Of a stretch of DNA of 49,014 nucleotides, positions 7,689-17,150 are shown piece by piece. This stretch comes from an uncultured Burkholderiales bacterium. Lineage in GTDB: Bacteria > Pseudomonadota > Gammaproteobacteria > Burkholderiales > Burkholderiaceae_C. The stretch lies in assembly GCA_937927685.1 (NCBI GenBank), contig CALBSC010000043.1:1-49014 (forward strand), given 5' to 3'. A model generated the notes under the pieces. The model searched no databases. It was given only the letters and a program-made list of their open reading frames with translations, and was not told where the DNA came from. The position numbers and the translations under genes are program-made. Each line of letters opens with the position of its first letter. The first letter of the stretch is position 1.

Positions 7689-8687
7689 TCAAAGGTGTCC
7701 CGGGGCCAGTTGTTTCTCGATGCGAACCGCCACATGCGACCCGCGCGAACCGACTTCCACCCCAAAGGAAGGAACGTCGTTGGTGATGAATTGAGCCAGC
7801 TCGGGCTTCTTGAAGAAGAGCAGATCGCCTTCTTTCATGGTTTGCAAATCGTACAGGGTGGTCTTGATTTGACCCATGACAACCCTGGCATCGACGTGTG
7901 CATCGCCCACGGCCACCGCGAGATCCTCGCGCCAGACCTTGTCCGATTCCTCGTTGCCGTCGCCCGTTTGCACCCGGTTGCGCAGAAGTTCGCGCAGCGG
8001 CTTGAGCGTGGCGTAGGGATACACCAGGTCCATGAAGCCTTTGCCGCCGGTTGCCGTGGCGTCCGCTTCGAAGCGGTTGAGCACCACCAGATCGTTCTCG
8101 TCGGCGATCTGGGCAAACTGCGGATTGATCTCGGCGCTCACCTTCTCGCAATCAATCTCCAGCACGGGTGCCCAGGCTTCCTTGAGGGAGCGGAAGAACA
8201 CTTCCAGGATGATGTTGATGATGCGTGATTCGGTGGGGGTGAACAAACGGCCGGGCGGCAAATCGCCCACGCCTTTGCCAAAGCCGCCAAAAAAGCTGTC
8301 GAGCGAGCTGAAGACCACATTGGGGTCGATGATGACCACCGAAAAACCCCGCAACGGATGCATGCGCACCGTGTTGACCGCCAGCGGCGGCTTGAGCATC
8401 TTCAGGTAATCGCCAAATTTGATGATCTGCACGCGCGAGGGGTTGACCCGGGGCGTGGTGCGCAACACTTCCAGCAGGCCCAGGCGGAACATGCGGATGA
8501 AGCGCTCGTTGATCATGTCGATCGACGAGACGTTCACCCCCAGGCTGCTGTCCTCGCTGGCCAGGTCGTGCTTGCGAACGCGCAGCTTGGTGTTGAAGCC
8601 GGTGTCGACCTCGATCGAGCCGTCGCGCACCCCTTCGGTCAGGGCGAGCAGCTCTTCGGGTGACAGCAGGTTGGAATTGTCAGCCAT
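7689..8687 (-). CDS. fliM: Flagellar motor switch protein FliM
   Basis: At 332 residues it is the usual length. The N-terminal peptide LLSPEELLALTEGV (about 6-20) corresponds to the CheY-P binding segment, the middle (about 45-235) is the CheC-like domain (INERFIRMFRLGLLEVLRTTPRV, PLRGFSVVIIDPNVVFSSLDSFFGG) and the C-terminus is a SpoA domain that pairs with FliN. FliM links the C-ring to FliG and sets rotation direction. It lies 5 bp after fliL and 14 bp before fliN. Confidence 0.97.
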   Translation of the reverse strand: MADNSNLLSPEELLALTEGVRDGSIEVDTGFNTKLRVRKHDLASEDSSLGVNVSSIDMINERFIRMFRLGLLEVLRTTPRVNPSRVQIIKFGDYLKMLKPPLAVNTVRMHPLRGFSVVIIDPNVVFSSLDSFFGGFGKGVGDLPPGRLFTPTESRIINIILEVFFRSLKEAWAPVLEIDCEKVSAEINPQFAQIADENDLVVLNRFEADATATGGKGFMDLVYPYATLKPLRELLRNRVQTGDGNEESDKVWREDLAVAVGDAHVDARVVMGQIKTTLYDLQTMKEGDLLFFKKPELAQFITNDVPSFGVEVGSRGSHVAVRIEKQLAPGHL

Positions 8688-8692
8688 GGCAA

Positions 8693-9283
8693 TTACTGCA
8701 TCACGAAGGAAGTGAAAAACACGTCTTCAACGCCGCCAAAGTCCTCGAACTTTTCGAGCAATTCGTTCAGCACGTCCTTGAGCTTGGCCGCGAGATCCTT
8801 GCGGAAATCGGGTTTGCCCACGTCGGCTTCGGTGGTTTGGCGCATCACGTCGAGCATCGCCGAACGCAGCGCGAACTCATGCTTCTTGACGTTGTCAAAC
8901 ACGCGGCTGTCATAGTGCGTCATCAGGGCCACTTGCACCACCATCACCTTCTTGGAGCCGGTGATGTTGGTCATCAGCTCCTTGTCGAGCTGGAGGTAGT
9001 TCTTCTCGAACCGGGTGGCCTCGGGCGCTTCCTTCTTGATCTTGGACGGCGCCTCGATCTTGGCCTTGCTCGCGGCGGCTTCGAGCTCCTCGAGCTTGTC
9101 CTGCGCGGCGAGTTCGGCCTTCTTCTCGAAGTAGCCCGAGAAGAAGAGGGTGCCAAACATCACGGCGACCATCAGCACGATGGCACCGATCACGATCAGC
9201 AGGATCTTGACAATCGGTTTCTTTTTCTTGGGCTCTTCTGCGCCTTCGGTTTCGGGGGCGGGGGCGGGGGCTGCTGTTGCCAT
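8693..9283 (-). CDS. fliL: Flagellar basal body-associated protein FliL
   Basis: This 196-residue protein begins with an Ala/Pro/Glu-rich cytoplasmic tail and KKKK, then one membrane helix (about residues 22-48, IVKILLIVIGAIVLMVAVMFGTLFF), a short charged helical stretch and a periplasmic FliL domain ending in VEDVFFTSFVMQ. FliL rings surround the MotAB stator and stabilise it under load. It follows fliK by 25 bp. The segment between helix and domain (KKEAPEATRFEKNYLQLD) fits the membrane-proximal linker. Confidence 0.95.
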   Translation of the reverse strand: MATAAPAPAPETEGAEEPKKKKPIVKILLIVIGAIVLMVAVMFGTLFFSGYFEKKAELAAQDKLEELEAAASKAKIEAPSKIKKEAPEATRFEKNYLQLDKELMTNITGSKKVMVVQVALMTHYDSRVFDNVKKHEFALRSAMLDVMRQTTEADVGKPDFRKDLAAKLKDVLNELLEKFEDFGGVEDVFFTSFVMQ

Positions 9284-9308
9284 GCTGGGCTCCTAGTAAT
9301 CGCTATGT

Positions 9309-11045
9309 TCAGGCGTAAAAATCAAGTTGTGACAGGCTGTTGCGACGCGGTGCGCTCGCCACAGTTGCCACGGCATCATCCGGACTGTCCGAGGGGTGGC
9401 CCGAGGCCATGCCTGAGTTGTTTCCACCGGATTGTCGATCGCCCTGGAAGGCTTGGCTGCGGCCATCACCCACCGAGACGGAAGACTGTGACAAACCCAT
9501 CTGGCTCAAGGCATCGCGCAGGCGCTGACTGCCGTTTTGCAGCAGGTCTTGCGTCATCGGGTTGTCAGCCTGCAATACGGCGGCCAGTTTACCTTCCCGC
9601 ATTTCAAGTTGTACATCCACCTGGCCCAGACTGGCGGGTTTGAGGGCGAATTTCATTTTCCATTCGCCCTGGCTGAATTGTTCGTGAATGCGACCGGCCA
9701 TCTCGGTGGCGAGCTTGGCGCTCAGCTTCTCGAAATGTTCGGTCATGCTTTGGGGCGCTGACGCATTGGCTGCATGCGCGGGGGCCGTGCCCGCCGTGCG
9801 CGCGTTGGCACCCACGTTGGATTGGCCGAACCCCGGGTTGCTGTCTGGTTGTTGTCCTTGGGCGCCGGCATCAGCCGACTCCTGCAGGGAGGTAATCGCA
9901 TCGGCACCGATGCCGGTATCCCGCATGCCCAGGAAGTCCAGGGTGCTGGGCGTTGTCAGGTCGCTGCTGCGGCGTCCCCCCAGCCAGTCAATGTGCAAGT
10001 CCTCCAGCGGCAGGCCTGCAGGCACCACCTGGCTCAGGTCAATCGCGGACGGGTCTGTCGGCGCTGCGGGCAGGATGGGGGTGCCGGTCAGGGCATCGGT
10101 GGCGGTCACGCCTGCGCGCAAGCCGCTGGCGTCCATGGAACCGGTGGCGGCGGGGGTGATCAGTTGTTTGAACTGGTTGGCATCGATGCCCATCGATTGG
10201 GCAAAGGCTTGCAGGCTTTGTTCATTCACCACGCCTTGACCCGGGGTGATGATGTGCAACTGCGGGCTGAGCTGGACGGTGGTGAGTCCAGCGGTGGCGG
10301 GCGCCTGGACAGTGGCTGCCCCGGTGGCTTGTGTGGCGGTCTCGCCCGTAGCGTTCAGGGGTGAGGCCGAGCCGGGGGCTGACTGCGTGGTGAGGTTGTC
10401 CGTCCCGGCGCTCCAGGGATGGATATCGCCTGTTGACGCGTCGGGGGTGTTTCGCCAGGCGTCTTGCGCATGGGCGTCCGTGGCTTCCTGCACGGGGTGA
10501 TGGACTGTGCTGGGCGGGACGCCTGTCGCGGTGTTCGTGGCGGCTGTCGCATGCGCATCGTCTTCCTGACGCGCAGCAGCCTTGCGGGTCTTGACGTCAC
10601 CATGGCCTGATCGGCCCCCGTTGTTGGCCTCCGCACGGCTTTGAGCCGCCCGCAGACTGGCATTGCGCAGCGCGCGCTGGGTCAGTTCTTGATGGGTACC
10701 GCCCGTGTTGGTGGCGTCCGATCGGGGGGTCTCACGGGATGACTTGGCATCGATGGCGTCGCGCTGTGCGGGCGCAGTCGGCTCGGAGCGGTTGGCGGAG
10801 GTGTTGGGTTGGGGCTCAGGCGCCGTGCGGTCCGGGGCTTGGGCCCCCAGTTCGGCAAGCCCTTGCCGTTGCAGGTTGCTGGCGCCCGCCCAATCCTTGG
10901 ATTGCATGGCCTGACTCAAGTAAGCCGAAAAGTCCACGCCCGCCTGCCCCGTTCGTTCGGGACGCGCCGCAGCGCTCTCCTGCGTCTTGACAACAGAGGA
11001 GGCGCCTGGGCCGAGGGGCAACGATGACAGGGACTGAAATGTCAT
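9309..11045 (-). CDS. fliK: Flagellar hook-length control protein FliK
   Basis: The 578-residue product has a long low-complexity N-terminal and middle region rich in Ala, Thr, Ser, Gly and Pro. The conserved C-terminal Flg_hook domain reads WKMKFALKPASLGQVDVQLEMREGKLAAVLQADNP. FliK is secreted as a molecular ruler and switches FlhB from hook to filament substrates. The ATG at 11045 gives MTFQSLSSLPLG; an in-frame TTG at 11090 would add 15 residues. Neither start has a clear ribosome binding site. First gene of the minus-strand fliKLMN operon. A second FliK-domain gene is found at 22941. Confidence 0.9.
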   Translation of the reverse strand: MTFQSLSSLPLGPGASSVVKTQESAAARPERTGQAGVDFSAYLSQAMQSKDWAGASNLQRQGLAELGAQAPDRTAPEPQPNTSANRSEPTAPAQRDAIDAKSSRETPRSDATNTGGTHQELTQRALRNASLRAAQSRAEANNGGRSGHGDVKTRKAAARQEDDAHATAATNTATGVPPSTVHHPVQEATDAHAQDAWRNTPDASTGDIHPWSAGTDNLTTQSAPGSASPLNATGETATQATGAATVQAPATAGLTTVQLSPQLHIITPGQGVVNEQSLQAFAQSMGIDANQFKQLITPAATGSMDASGLRAGVTATDALTGTPILPAAPTDPSAIDLSQVVPAGLPLEDLHIDWLGGRRSSDLTTPSTLDFLGMRDTGIGADAITSLQESADAGAQGQQPDSNPGFGQSNVGANARTAGTAPAHAANASAPQSMTEHFEKLSAKLATEMAGRIHEQFSQGEWKMKFALKPASLGQVDVQLEMREGKLAAVLQADNPMTQDLLQNGSQRLRDALSQMGLSQSSVSVGDGRSQAFQGDRQSGGNNSGMASGHPSDSPDDAVATVASAPRRNSLSQLDFYA

Positions 11046-11162
11046 GGGGCAATGCAATTCATAAAACCTTGAATGGAGGTGCTTGAGCAAGATCCATGAC
11101 CGGACAAGCCTTGCCGCTCACACCTCTGTTCAGCCGATATGGAGTCGGCCTGGACCCACTCA

Positions 11163-11179
11163 AGCAATTTCCAGACCGG
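11163..11179 (-). promoter_or_regulatory. Candidate sigma-54 promoter for fliKLMN
   Basis: On the minus strand CCGGTCTGGAAATTGCT has the required GG-N10-GC spacing and a full TTGCT -12 element. The -24 half (CGGTCT) matches TGGCAC only at the GG. It sits about 105-120 bp upstream of the ATG used for fliK. Moderate support. Confidence 0.4.
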
Positions 11180-11249
11180 CTTCAGTCAAGCCGCGAACGG
11201 CAGCGTCCGGGTCCGGGTGGCGGCCCGCGATCGAACCGTCAATTTCAGG

Positions 11250-11265
11250 TGGCACATCGATTGCT
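11250..11265 (+). promoter_or_regulatory. Sigma-54 promoter for the flhA operon
   Basis: TGGCAC-ATCGA-TTGCT matches the -24/-12 consensus at every conserved base and in spacing. Transcription would start near 11276, about 60 bases before flhA. The rest of the 293-bp fliK/flhA gap holds no gene I can support. Confidence 0.85.
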
Positions 11266-11338
11266 TGACCAAATCACAGACCCACCTCGGTTGGCCTGAA
11301 AAGTAACACCTAATATTTCAAAAACACCCGAACACGTC

Positions 11339-13459
11339 ATGTCAACGCTCAGTTTGTCAATGATTCGACAGAATTTGTCGAAGTTTGATTACTCCGGCCT
11401 GGGGATCCCCGCGCTGGTGTTGTTGATCATGGCCATGTTGGTCCTGCCGCTGCCCCCGCTGCTGCTGGACTTCCTGTTCACCTTCAACATCCTGGCCAGT
11501 CTGGTGATCATCATGATCGCCATTGGCACCCGCCAGCCGCTGGAGTTTTCGTCCTTCCCCACCGTGCTGCTGTTTGCCACCATGTTGCGCCTGGGCATGA
11601 ACGTGGCGTCGACCCGGGTCATTCTGGTTCATGGTCATGAAGGCCATGAAGCGGCCGGCAAGGTCATTGCCGCGTTTGGCGAGTTCGTGATCAGCGGCAA
11701 CTATGTGGTCGGTTTCATCATCTTCGCCATCTTGATGATCATCAACTTCATCGTGGTGACCAAGGGTGCGGGGCGGGTGTCTGAAGTGAACGCCCGTTTC
11801 ACCCTGGATGCCATGCCGGGCAAGCAAATGTCCATCGACGCCGACCTGAATGCGGGCATCATTGACCAGGCCACCGCCAAAAAACGTCGCGAAGAGTTGT
11901 CGCAGGAGTCGGACTTCTTCGGCTCCATGGACGGTGCTTCCAAATTCGTGAGCGGTGACGCGGTTGCCGGCATGCTGATCCTGCTGATCAACGTGGTGGG
12001 TGGACTGGCCATTGGCCTCATCCAGCACAACATGTCCTTTGGCGACGCGGGCCGTCTGTATGTGCTGCTGACCATCGGTGACGGCTTGGTCGCCCAGATT
12101 CCCTCGCTGCTGCTGTCGCTGGCCACCGCCATCATCGTGACCCGTGTGACCACCACCGAGTCCATGGCCGAGCAGGCGCGCGACCAGTTTGGCAATCCCA
12201 CGGCGCTCTTTATCTCCGCCGGCATCCTGACCGTGCTGGGCCTGGTGCCCGGCATGCCTCACCTGACCTTCATTTCATTGGCCGTGGCCGCCTGTGCCAT
12301 CGGCCTGATGGTGTTGCGCGAGGAGGTCAAGACCGAAACCGAGGTTGAACAAGCCAAGGCCGACGCGGCCGCCGACGAAGGCCCCAAGGAACTGGACTGG
12401 GACGATCTGGACCAGGTGGACCTGATTGGCCTGGAGATTGGCTACGGGCTGATTCCGCTGGTGAACCCCGACACGGGCGGCGAACTCATGAGCCGCGTCA
12501 AAGGCGTGCGCAAGAAACTGTCCGCCGAACTGGGCTTCCTGGTGCAACCGGTGCGCATCCGCGACGACCTCAATATCGATCCCGACAGCTACAACATCGT
12601 GCTCAAGGGCGTGGTGCGTGGCAAAGGCGAGATCAAGGTGGGCATGGAACTGGCCATCAACCCCGGTCAGGTCTATGGCGAGATCGAAGGCATTCCGACC
12701 AAAGAACCCGCATTCGGACTCGATGCGGTCTGGATCGAGCCGTCTCAGCGCGATGAAGCGCGCTCGCTGGGCTACACCGTGGTCGATGGCAGCACCGCCA
12801 TCTCCACCCATCTGAACAAGGTGTTGCGTGAAAACGCGGCCGATCTGCTCAGCCACGACGACACCCAGCAACTGCTGGACAAGCTGGCGGGCAAGTCCCC
12901 CAAGCTGGTGGAAGACCTGGTGCCCGGCAAACTGAGCCTGGGCGCACTCACCCGGGTGTTGCAACAGTTGTTGAGCGAGTCGGTGTCGATTCGGGATATC
13001 CGAACCATTGCCGAAACCCTGGCCGACGCCACCGGTCGCACGACCGACCCGGAACAGCTGACCTCCGTGGTGCGGCCCAAACTGGGGCGCATGATCATGC
13101 AATCCCTGATCGACGAGCAGAGCAACCTGTCGGTGATGACGCTCGAACCGGGTCTGGAACAGTTATTGCATAACGTCTTGCAGCAAAGCCAACCTGGACA
13201 GCCCGTGGTCCTGGAGCCCAACTTGTCGGAAAACCTGTTTGCCTCGTTGCGCGCAGGTTGCCGCTTCCTCGAGGAAGAAGGTCATCCGGCGGTCCTGGTG
13301 GTGTCTCCTCTGATCCGCGGCTGGCTGGCCAAAGCGGCCAAGCAGCGTGTCAATGATCTGACAGTCTTGTCGTACAGCGAAATACCGGACGACCAGGCTG
13401 TGAAGGTGATTCACACGGTGGACGTGAAGTCACGCAAAGCGGATGACAACCTGAACTGA
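11339..13459 (+). CDS. flhA: Flagellar export apparatus protein FlhA
   Basis: At 706 residues this is full-length FlhA. The N-terminal half holds about eight hydrophobic helices (first about residues 20-60) around the conserved FHIPEP-like cytoplasmic loop (residues about 120-200, including VTKGAGRVSEVNARFTLDAM and DADLNAGIID). The C-terminal half is the soluble domain forming the nonameric ring that binds chaperone-substrate complexes. FlhA with FlhB, FliP, FliQ and FliR makes the export gate. First gene of flhA-flhF-flhG-fliA-orf with a sigma-54 site upstream; flhF starts 12 bp after its stop. flhB is not adjacent. Confidence 0.97.
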   Translation: MSTLSLSMIRQNLSKFDYSGLGIPALVLLIMAMLVLPLPPLLLDFLFTFNILASLVIIMIAIGTRQPLEFSSFPTVLLFATMLRLGMNVASTRVILVHGHEGHEAAGKVIAAFGEFVISGNYVVGFIIFAILMIINFIVVTKGAGRVSEVNARFTLDAMPGKQMSIDADLNAGIIDQATAKKRREELSQESDFFGSMDGASKFVSGDAVAGMLILLINVVGGLAIGLIQHNMSFGDAGRLYVLLTIGDGLVAQIPSLLLSLATAIIVTRVTTTESMAEQARDQFGNPTALFISAGILTVLGLVPGMPHLTFISLAVAACAIGLMVLREEVKTETEVEQAKADAAADEGPKELDWDDLDQVDLIGLEIGYGLIPLVNPDTGGELMSRVKGVRKKLSAELGFLVQPVRIRDDLNIDPDSYNIVLKGVVRGKGEIKVGMELAINPGQVYGEIEGIPTKEPAFGLDAVWIEPSQRDEARSLGYTVVDGSTAISTHLNKVLRENAADLLSHDDTQQLLDKLAGKSPKLVEDLVPGKLSLGALTRVLQQLLSESVSIRDIRTIAETLADATGRTTDPEQLTSVVRPKLGRMIMQSLIDEQSNLSVMTLEPGLEQLLHNVLQQSQPGQPVVLEPNLSENLFASLRAGCRFLEEEGHPAVLVVSPLIRGWLAKAAKQRVNDLTVLSYSEIPDDQAVKVIHTVDVKSRKADDNLN

Positions 13460-13471
13460 TAGAGAAAAGAT

Positions 13472-14815
13472 ATGGAACTCAAGCGAATTCTGGCCAAGGA
13501 TATGCGCACCGCCCAAGAAAAGGCGACGGCTCTCTACGGCCCTGATGTTCTGGTCATCTCCAGCTGTCAGGTGCGCGGCCAAACCGAAATGATCGTGGCG
13601 GTCGATGTGGCACCGATGGGCGCCGAAGAAGCACTGCAGGATGAATTCCCCCACGCCGTGGCCGCGCCAGCCGCGTCAGGTCAGGTGAATTTTTCGCAGG
13701 CCATGCAACAAGCCATGCCGGCACGCCGCGCGGCCGCCAAGCCCGAGTTCAAGTCATCGCCCGCAGCGGTCCTGCTTCGTGATGAGACGCCGATCACGGT
13801 GATGGCGCCCGTGGCCCGCGTGCAGGAGGTGCTGGCCTCGGTCGGTGCCGCCGGCCAACAAACCCATGAACAGATCCGGGGCCAGGAAATCGTGTCCCTG
13901 GTTCGAGAAGAATTGTCTGCCTTGCGCAAGGAATTCCGCCTGAGTCAGCAAATGGCTATGTGGAGCAGCGGCCAAAACTTGCCGCCGGCCTTGCAGCCGG
14001 TGCGTCAGGCCTTGCAGGATGCCCCCATTCCGGCCGGTTTGCGAGCCTTGTTGCTCGACGTCCTGACCGACCACGACAGCGCGGAGGCCGCACTGTCGGT
14101 GATTCGTGCTCAACTCGAGCACACCGTGTCCGAGCGCCAGGTGGCGCTGGCCGGTGAGGGGGTTCACGTGGTGGCCGGTCCGTCGGGCAGCGGCAAGACC
14201 CTGATGCTGGCCCGCATGGCCCAGCACATGGCGCTGGAATTCGGCGCCGAGCAGGTGGCCGTCATCAGCTATTGCGATCTGCGACCCGGCGCCTGGAATC
14301 AGGCCCAGCTGTTGAGCACGCAGTCGGGTGTGGAGTGTTTCCGTGCGACGTCCATGGGCGCCTTGAAACTGCTGCTGGAAGACCTGGCCCATCGCCGCGT
14401 CATCCTCATCGACACCGCTGGCGTTCAAACCGCCGAGCGCGTGCAGGAAATCCGCACGGTCTCGCCGCTGGCCCGCTTCCACGCAGTGGTGCCGGCCGAC
14501 GCCTCGGTGGCGACCTTGCGACGCCTGTTCGTGACCAACGACCTGGCCTGGCACAGCATCGTGGCGAGCAAGATCGACGAGAGCACACAGCCCTGGGCGT
14601 TGATACAATTTTTGAGCGAGTCCCGCATCGGCTTGATGGCCGGTAGCAAAGGGGACAAGCTGGGCGACTGGATGCCCGGTGCCTGTGCAGCTGAACTGGT
14701 GGATGCTGCACTCGCGGGTCTGGGTCTGAGCGCTGGCATGTCGGCCATGCCAGACACGGCAGATCAGCCCATCATGCAATCGGGGGCTGCGCTGGCAACC
14801 TCCATGGCCGCGTAA
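13472..14815 (+). CDS. flhF: Flagellar biosynthesis GTPase FlhF
   Basis: This 447-residue SRP-type GTPase starts with the conserved MELKRILAKDMRTAQEKATALYGPDVLVISS and has a variable basic B-like region to about residue 200. The NG domain has its P-loop near residue 236 (GPSGSGKTLMLARMA), DTAG near 313 and SKIDES for the usual TKxDE guanine-specificity motif. FlhF recruits the first flagellar components to the cell pole. Its presence with FlhG points to polar flagella. The serine in place of threonine in the G4 motif is a mild oddity. FlhG follows 17 bp later. Confidence 0.93.
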   Translation: MELKRILAKDMRTAQEKATALYGPDVLVISSCQVRGQTEMIVAVDVAPMGAEEALQDEFPHAVAAPAASGQVNFSQAMQQAMPARRAAAKPEFKSSPAAVLLRDETPITVMAPVARVQEVLASVGAAGQQTHEQIRGQEIVSLVREELSALRKEFRLSQQMAMWSSGQNLPPALQPVRQALQDAPIPAGLRALLLDVLTDHDSAEAALSVIRAQLEHTVSERQVALAGEGVHVVAGPSGSGKTLMLARMAQHMALEFGAEQVAVISYCDLRPGAWNQAQLLSTQSGVECFRATSMGALKLLLEDLAHRRVILIDTAGVQTAERVQEIRTVSPLARFHAVVPADASVATLRRLFVTNDLAWHSIVASKIDESTQPWALIQFLSESRIGLMAGSKGDKLGDWMPGACAAELVDAALAGLGLSAGMSAMPDTADQPIMQSGAALATSMAA

Positions 14816-14832
14816 CGCACAGGCGACATTTC

Positions 14833-15660
14833 ATGCAAACCAACCGTAAGACCGAAGTGATTGGGGTGGCCAGCGGCAAAGGTGGCGTTGGCAAGACCAC
14901 GGTCTCGATCAACCTCTCCGTGGCACTCGCACAGCGTGGTGCCAAGGTGATGCTGTTTGACGCCGATCTCGGTCTGGCCAATGCGCAAATTGCCCTGGGT
15001 GCGCGAGCGCCCTTCAACCTGGGCCACCTGTTGTCTGGCGAAAAATCGCTGGAAGAGATCACCGTGACCACGCGTCAGGGCATTCGTCTGATTCCCGGCG
15101 CTTCGGGCATGCATGAACTGGCCGCGCTCAGCTCGATGCAGGCGGCCAGCATTGTGCAAGCCTTCAGTGGCATGGCCGGTGATGTGGATTACCTCATCGT
15201 GGACATTGCCGCCGGCATCTCGCCCTCGGTGCTGTCATTCCTGGGGGCCTGCCAGCGTCGCTACATCGTGGTGAAGGACGATCCGTCGTCGATCGCCGAT
15301 GCTTACGGCACCATCAAGGTGTTGAGCCAGCAAATGATGCTGGATGAAATTTATCTGCTGCCCAACATGGTGGGCAGTCAGTCCGAGGGATGGCGTCTGT
15401 ACCAGCGACTCAACGATGTGTGCGTGAAGTTTCTGGGCACGACCTTGCATTACCTCACAGCCATCGAGTCCGATGAAATGGTGTTGTCGGCGCTGCGCAA
15501 ATACCAGTCCGTGCTCGAGTTTGCACCGGGCACCGCGGCCACACGTGACTTCCGCCGCCTGGCGGAGTTGACCACCCAGTTACATCCCATCGATCAAGCA
15601 TCCGGTGGCCTGCAGTTCTTCATGGAGCGGCTGATCCAACCCAGTCCGGAGGCATCATGA
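14833..15660 (+). CDS. flhG: MinD-like flagellar number regulator FlhG (FleN)
   Basis: This 275-residue ParA/MinD-family ATPase has the deviant Walker A ASGKGGVGKTT at residues 13-23 with signature Lys16, then LFDADLGLANAQIALG and the IVDIAAGI switch II-like motif. FlhG limits flagellar number, acting on FlhF and, in some bacteria, on the sigma-54 flagellar regulator. A regulator of that class is encoded at 19618. The stop overlaps the fliA start (ATGA), so translation is probably coupled. Confidence 0.95.
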   Translation: MQTNRKTEVIGVASGKGGVGKTTVSINLSVALAQRGAKVMLFDADLGLANAQIALGARAPFNLGHLLSGEKSLEEITVTTRQGIRLIPGASGMHELAALSSMQAASIVQAFSGMAGDVDYLIVDIAAGISPSVLSFLGACQRRYIVVKDDPSSIADAYGTIKVLSQQMMLDEIYLLPNMVGSQSEGWRLYQRLNDVCVKFLGTTLHYLTAIESDEMVLSALRKYQSVLEFAPGTAATRDFRRLAELTTQLHPIDQASGGLQFFMERLIQPSPEAS

Positions 15661-16415
15661 GAGTGCTTTCCCCGATCAAGCAGTACAAACAGCAGCAAGA
15701 GACGTCGCATGGCGAGGACCTGGTGATGCGTCACCTGGGACTGGTCAAGCGGGTGGCGCTGCACCTCAAGGCCCGTGTGCCTGCCTTCATGGAACTCGAC
15801 GAGATGATCCAGGTGGGCATGGTGGGCTTGCTGGAAGCCGCACGGGCCTACGACGTGTCCAAGGGCGTTGACTTTGAGAATTTTGCCCACAGCCGCGTGC
15901 GCGGTGCCATGCTGGATGAGGTGCGACGCCTGTCATTCCTGCCTCGCTCGGCCGTGGCTTTCAACAAGTCCCACAACCAGACCGTTCACGTGCTGGCCTC
16001 GGAGCTGGGGCGAACCCCCAACCAGGCTGAAATTGCCGAATTCATGGGGATGGAGATTGAGGAATTCCACAAGGACCGCGGCAAGGCCTTGCAGTTTGAA
16101 ACCTATTCGCTCGAGGTGCTGACAGAAGAGGTGATGAATATTGCCGATGACAAGTCACAACAGCCCGAAGCCATCGTGGAACATGCCCAGTTCATGGATG
16201 CGGTGACCGCTGCGATTGCAAACCTGCCGGAGCGTGAGCAGCTGGTCATGCAGTTGTATTACGTCGAGGAGATGAACCTCAAGGAAATTGGCGAGGTGCT
16301 GAGCGTGAGTGAGTCCCGCATCAGTCAGATCCTGTCGGCTGTTGTGAAGAAAATTCGCATCGAGTTGAAGCTTGCGCCTGACACGCCTGCGGTGCCTAAG
16401 CGGAAAGCATCATGA
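15657..16415 (+). CDS. fliA: Flagellar sigma factor FliA (sigma-28)
   Basis: This 252-residue sigma factor has region 2 at about 21-92 (DLVMRHLGLVKRVALHLKAR, then MELDEMIQVGMVGLLEAARAYD, FENFAHSRVRGAMLDEVRR), region 3 and a region 4 near 190-228 (LPEREQLVMQLYYVEEMNLKE, VSESRISQI). It directs late flagellar transcription and is held by FlgM, encoded at 24790. Matching sigma-28 sites occur upstream of fliS, flgP, flgM, flaG, fliC and the repeat gene. It overlaps flhG by 4 bp and the downstream unknown gene by 4 bp (ATGA at both ends). Confidence 0.97.
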   Translation: MRVLSPIKQYKQQQETSHGEDLVMRHLGLVKRVALHLKARVPAFMELDEMIQVGMVGLLEAARAYDVSKGVDFENFAHSRVRGAMLDEVRRLSFLPRSAVAFNKSHNQTVHVLASELGRTPNQAEIAEFMGMEIEEFHKDRGKALQFETYSLEVLTEEVMNIADDKSQQPEAIVEHAQFMDAVTAAIANLPEREQLVMQLYYVEEMNLKEIGEVLSVSESRISQILSAVVKKIRIELKLAPDTPAVPKRKAS

Positions 16416-17104
16416 GCAATTTCTTTCAGCTCTTCGTGGCTTGGGGCGTCCTGTTGCTGGTCGTGCTGAGTTTTTACCTGATCGACAAGATCAATGTGAT
16501 TTACCGCAAGAACACCGGACCTGACATCCCCAAGACCTACGACGATGGGCTGTTTGCCGATCTGACGGGTAAAGCCTTGTGGGACGCGATGAGTGGTATC
16601 CCGATGCCGGGCTACCCCGCCGACCTGGTCGATAAACTGCGGCCCCACTACGAGCCGGTGATGCGTCAGCACATCGAGCATGTGTTCACGCAAGGGCGGC
16701 AGGATGGTGCCAAGGGCACCCAGAATGTCCCCTCCAATGTGGGCAAGTTCTCCACCCCGCGAGGTTCGCTCGAATCCTGGCTTCCCATGCACCATGTGGC
16801 CAGCCTGTATCAGGTGGGGTTTGATGATGCGCAGCATCCCGAGCACTGGCTCACCAATCAGCAGACACTCGATCAGGTGGCGGCCATGCTGTATGCGCGC
16901 ACCGGGTTGACGCTTGAAGAGCCGTACTCCAGCCATCTGATCGTGCGCGAGCTGCCGGAGCTCAGTGACGAGTCGGCAGATGAAACCATCCAGACAGATT
17001 CGGCGGAAGTGGCCGAGCCTGCCATGCTGACCCATGAAACCCAGGTTGCACCGCTCGAGGACGAACCGAGCCTGCCGCCGCCTGCCCAGCAGGTGCCCGC
17101 GTGA
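16412..17104 (+). CDS. Unknown single-pass membrane protein, translationally coupled to fliA
   Basis: I do not recognise this 230-residue protein. It begins with a membrane helix (about residues 5-24, FQLFVAWGVLLLVVLSFYL), then a soluble domain of about 150 residues with HVFTQGRQDGAKG, SWLPMHHVASLYQVGFDDAQHPEHW and an acidic Pro/Glu-rich tail. Its start overlaps the fliA stop, so it is co-expressed with fliA under the flhA promoter. The next gene has its own sigma-28 site, so this is the end of the early operon. A role in flagellar assembly or FliA control is only implied by position. Conserved Trp, His and Gly positions in the middle suggest a folded domain. Confidence 0.75.
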   Translation: MSNFFQLFVAWGVLLLVVLSFYLIDKINVIYRKNTGPDIPKTYDDGLFADLTGKALWDAMSGIPMPGYPADLVDKLRPHYEPVMRQHIEHVFTQGRQDGAKGTQNVPSNVGKFSTPRGSLESWLPMHHVASLYQVGFDDAQHPEHWLTNQQTLDQVAAMLYARTGLTLEEPYSSHLIVRELPELSDESADETIQTDSAEVAEPAMLTHETQVAPLEDEPSLPPPAQQVPA

Positions 17105-17150
17105 AAGCCATGAAGATGTGGAACAACGGGTACATCTCTTGTCTGTGGAC

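Noticed and set aside
11139..11146. GCCGATAT resembling a sigma-28 -10 on the plus strand upstream of flhA
   Set aside because: No TAAA-like -35 lies 15 bases upstream.
11096..11299. 67-residue plus-strand frame between fliK and flhA
   Set aside because: It covers the sigma-54 promoter of flhA, has no ribosome binding site or motif, and its C-terminal half is Arg/Pro/Gly-rich.
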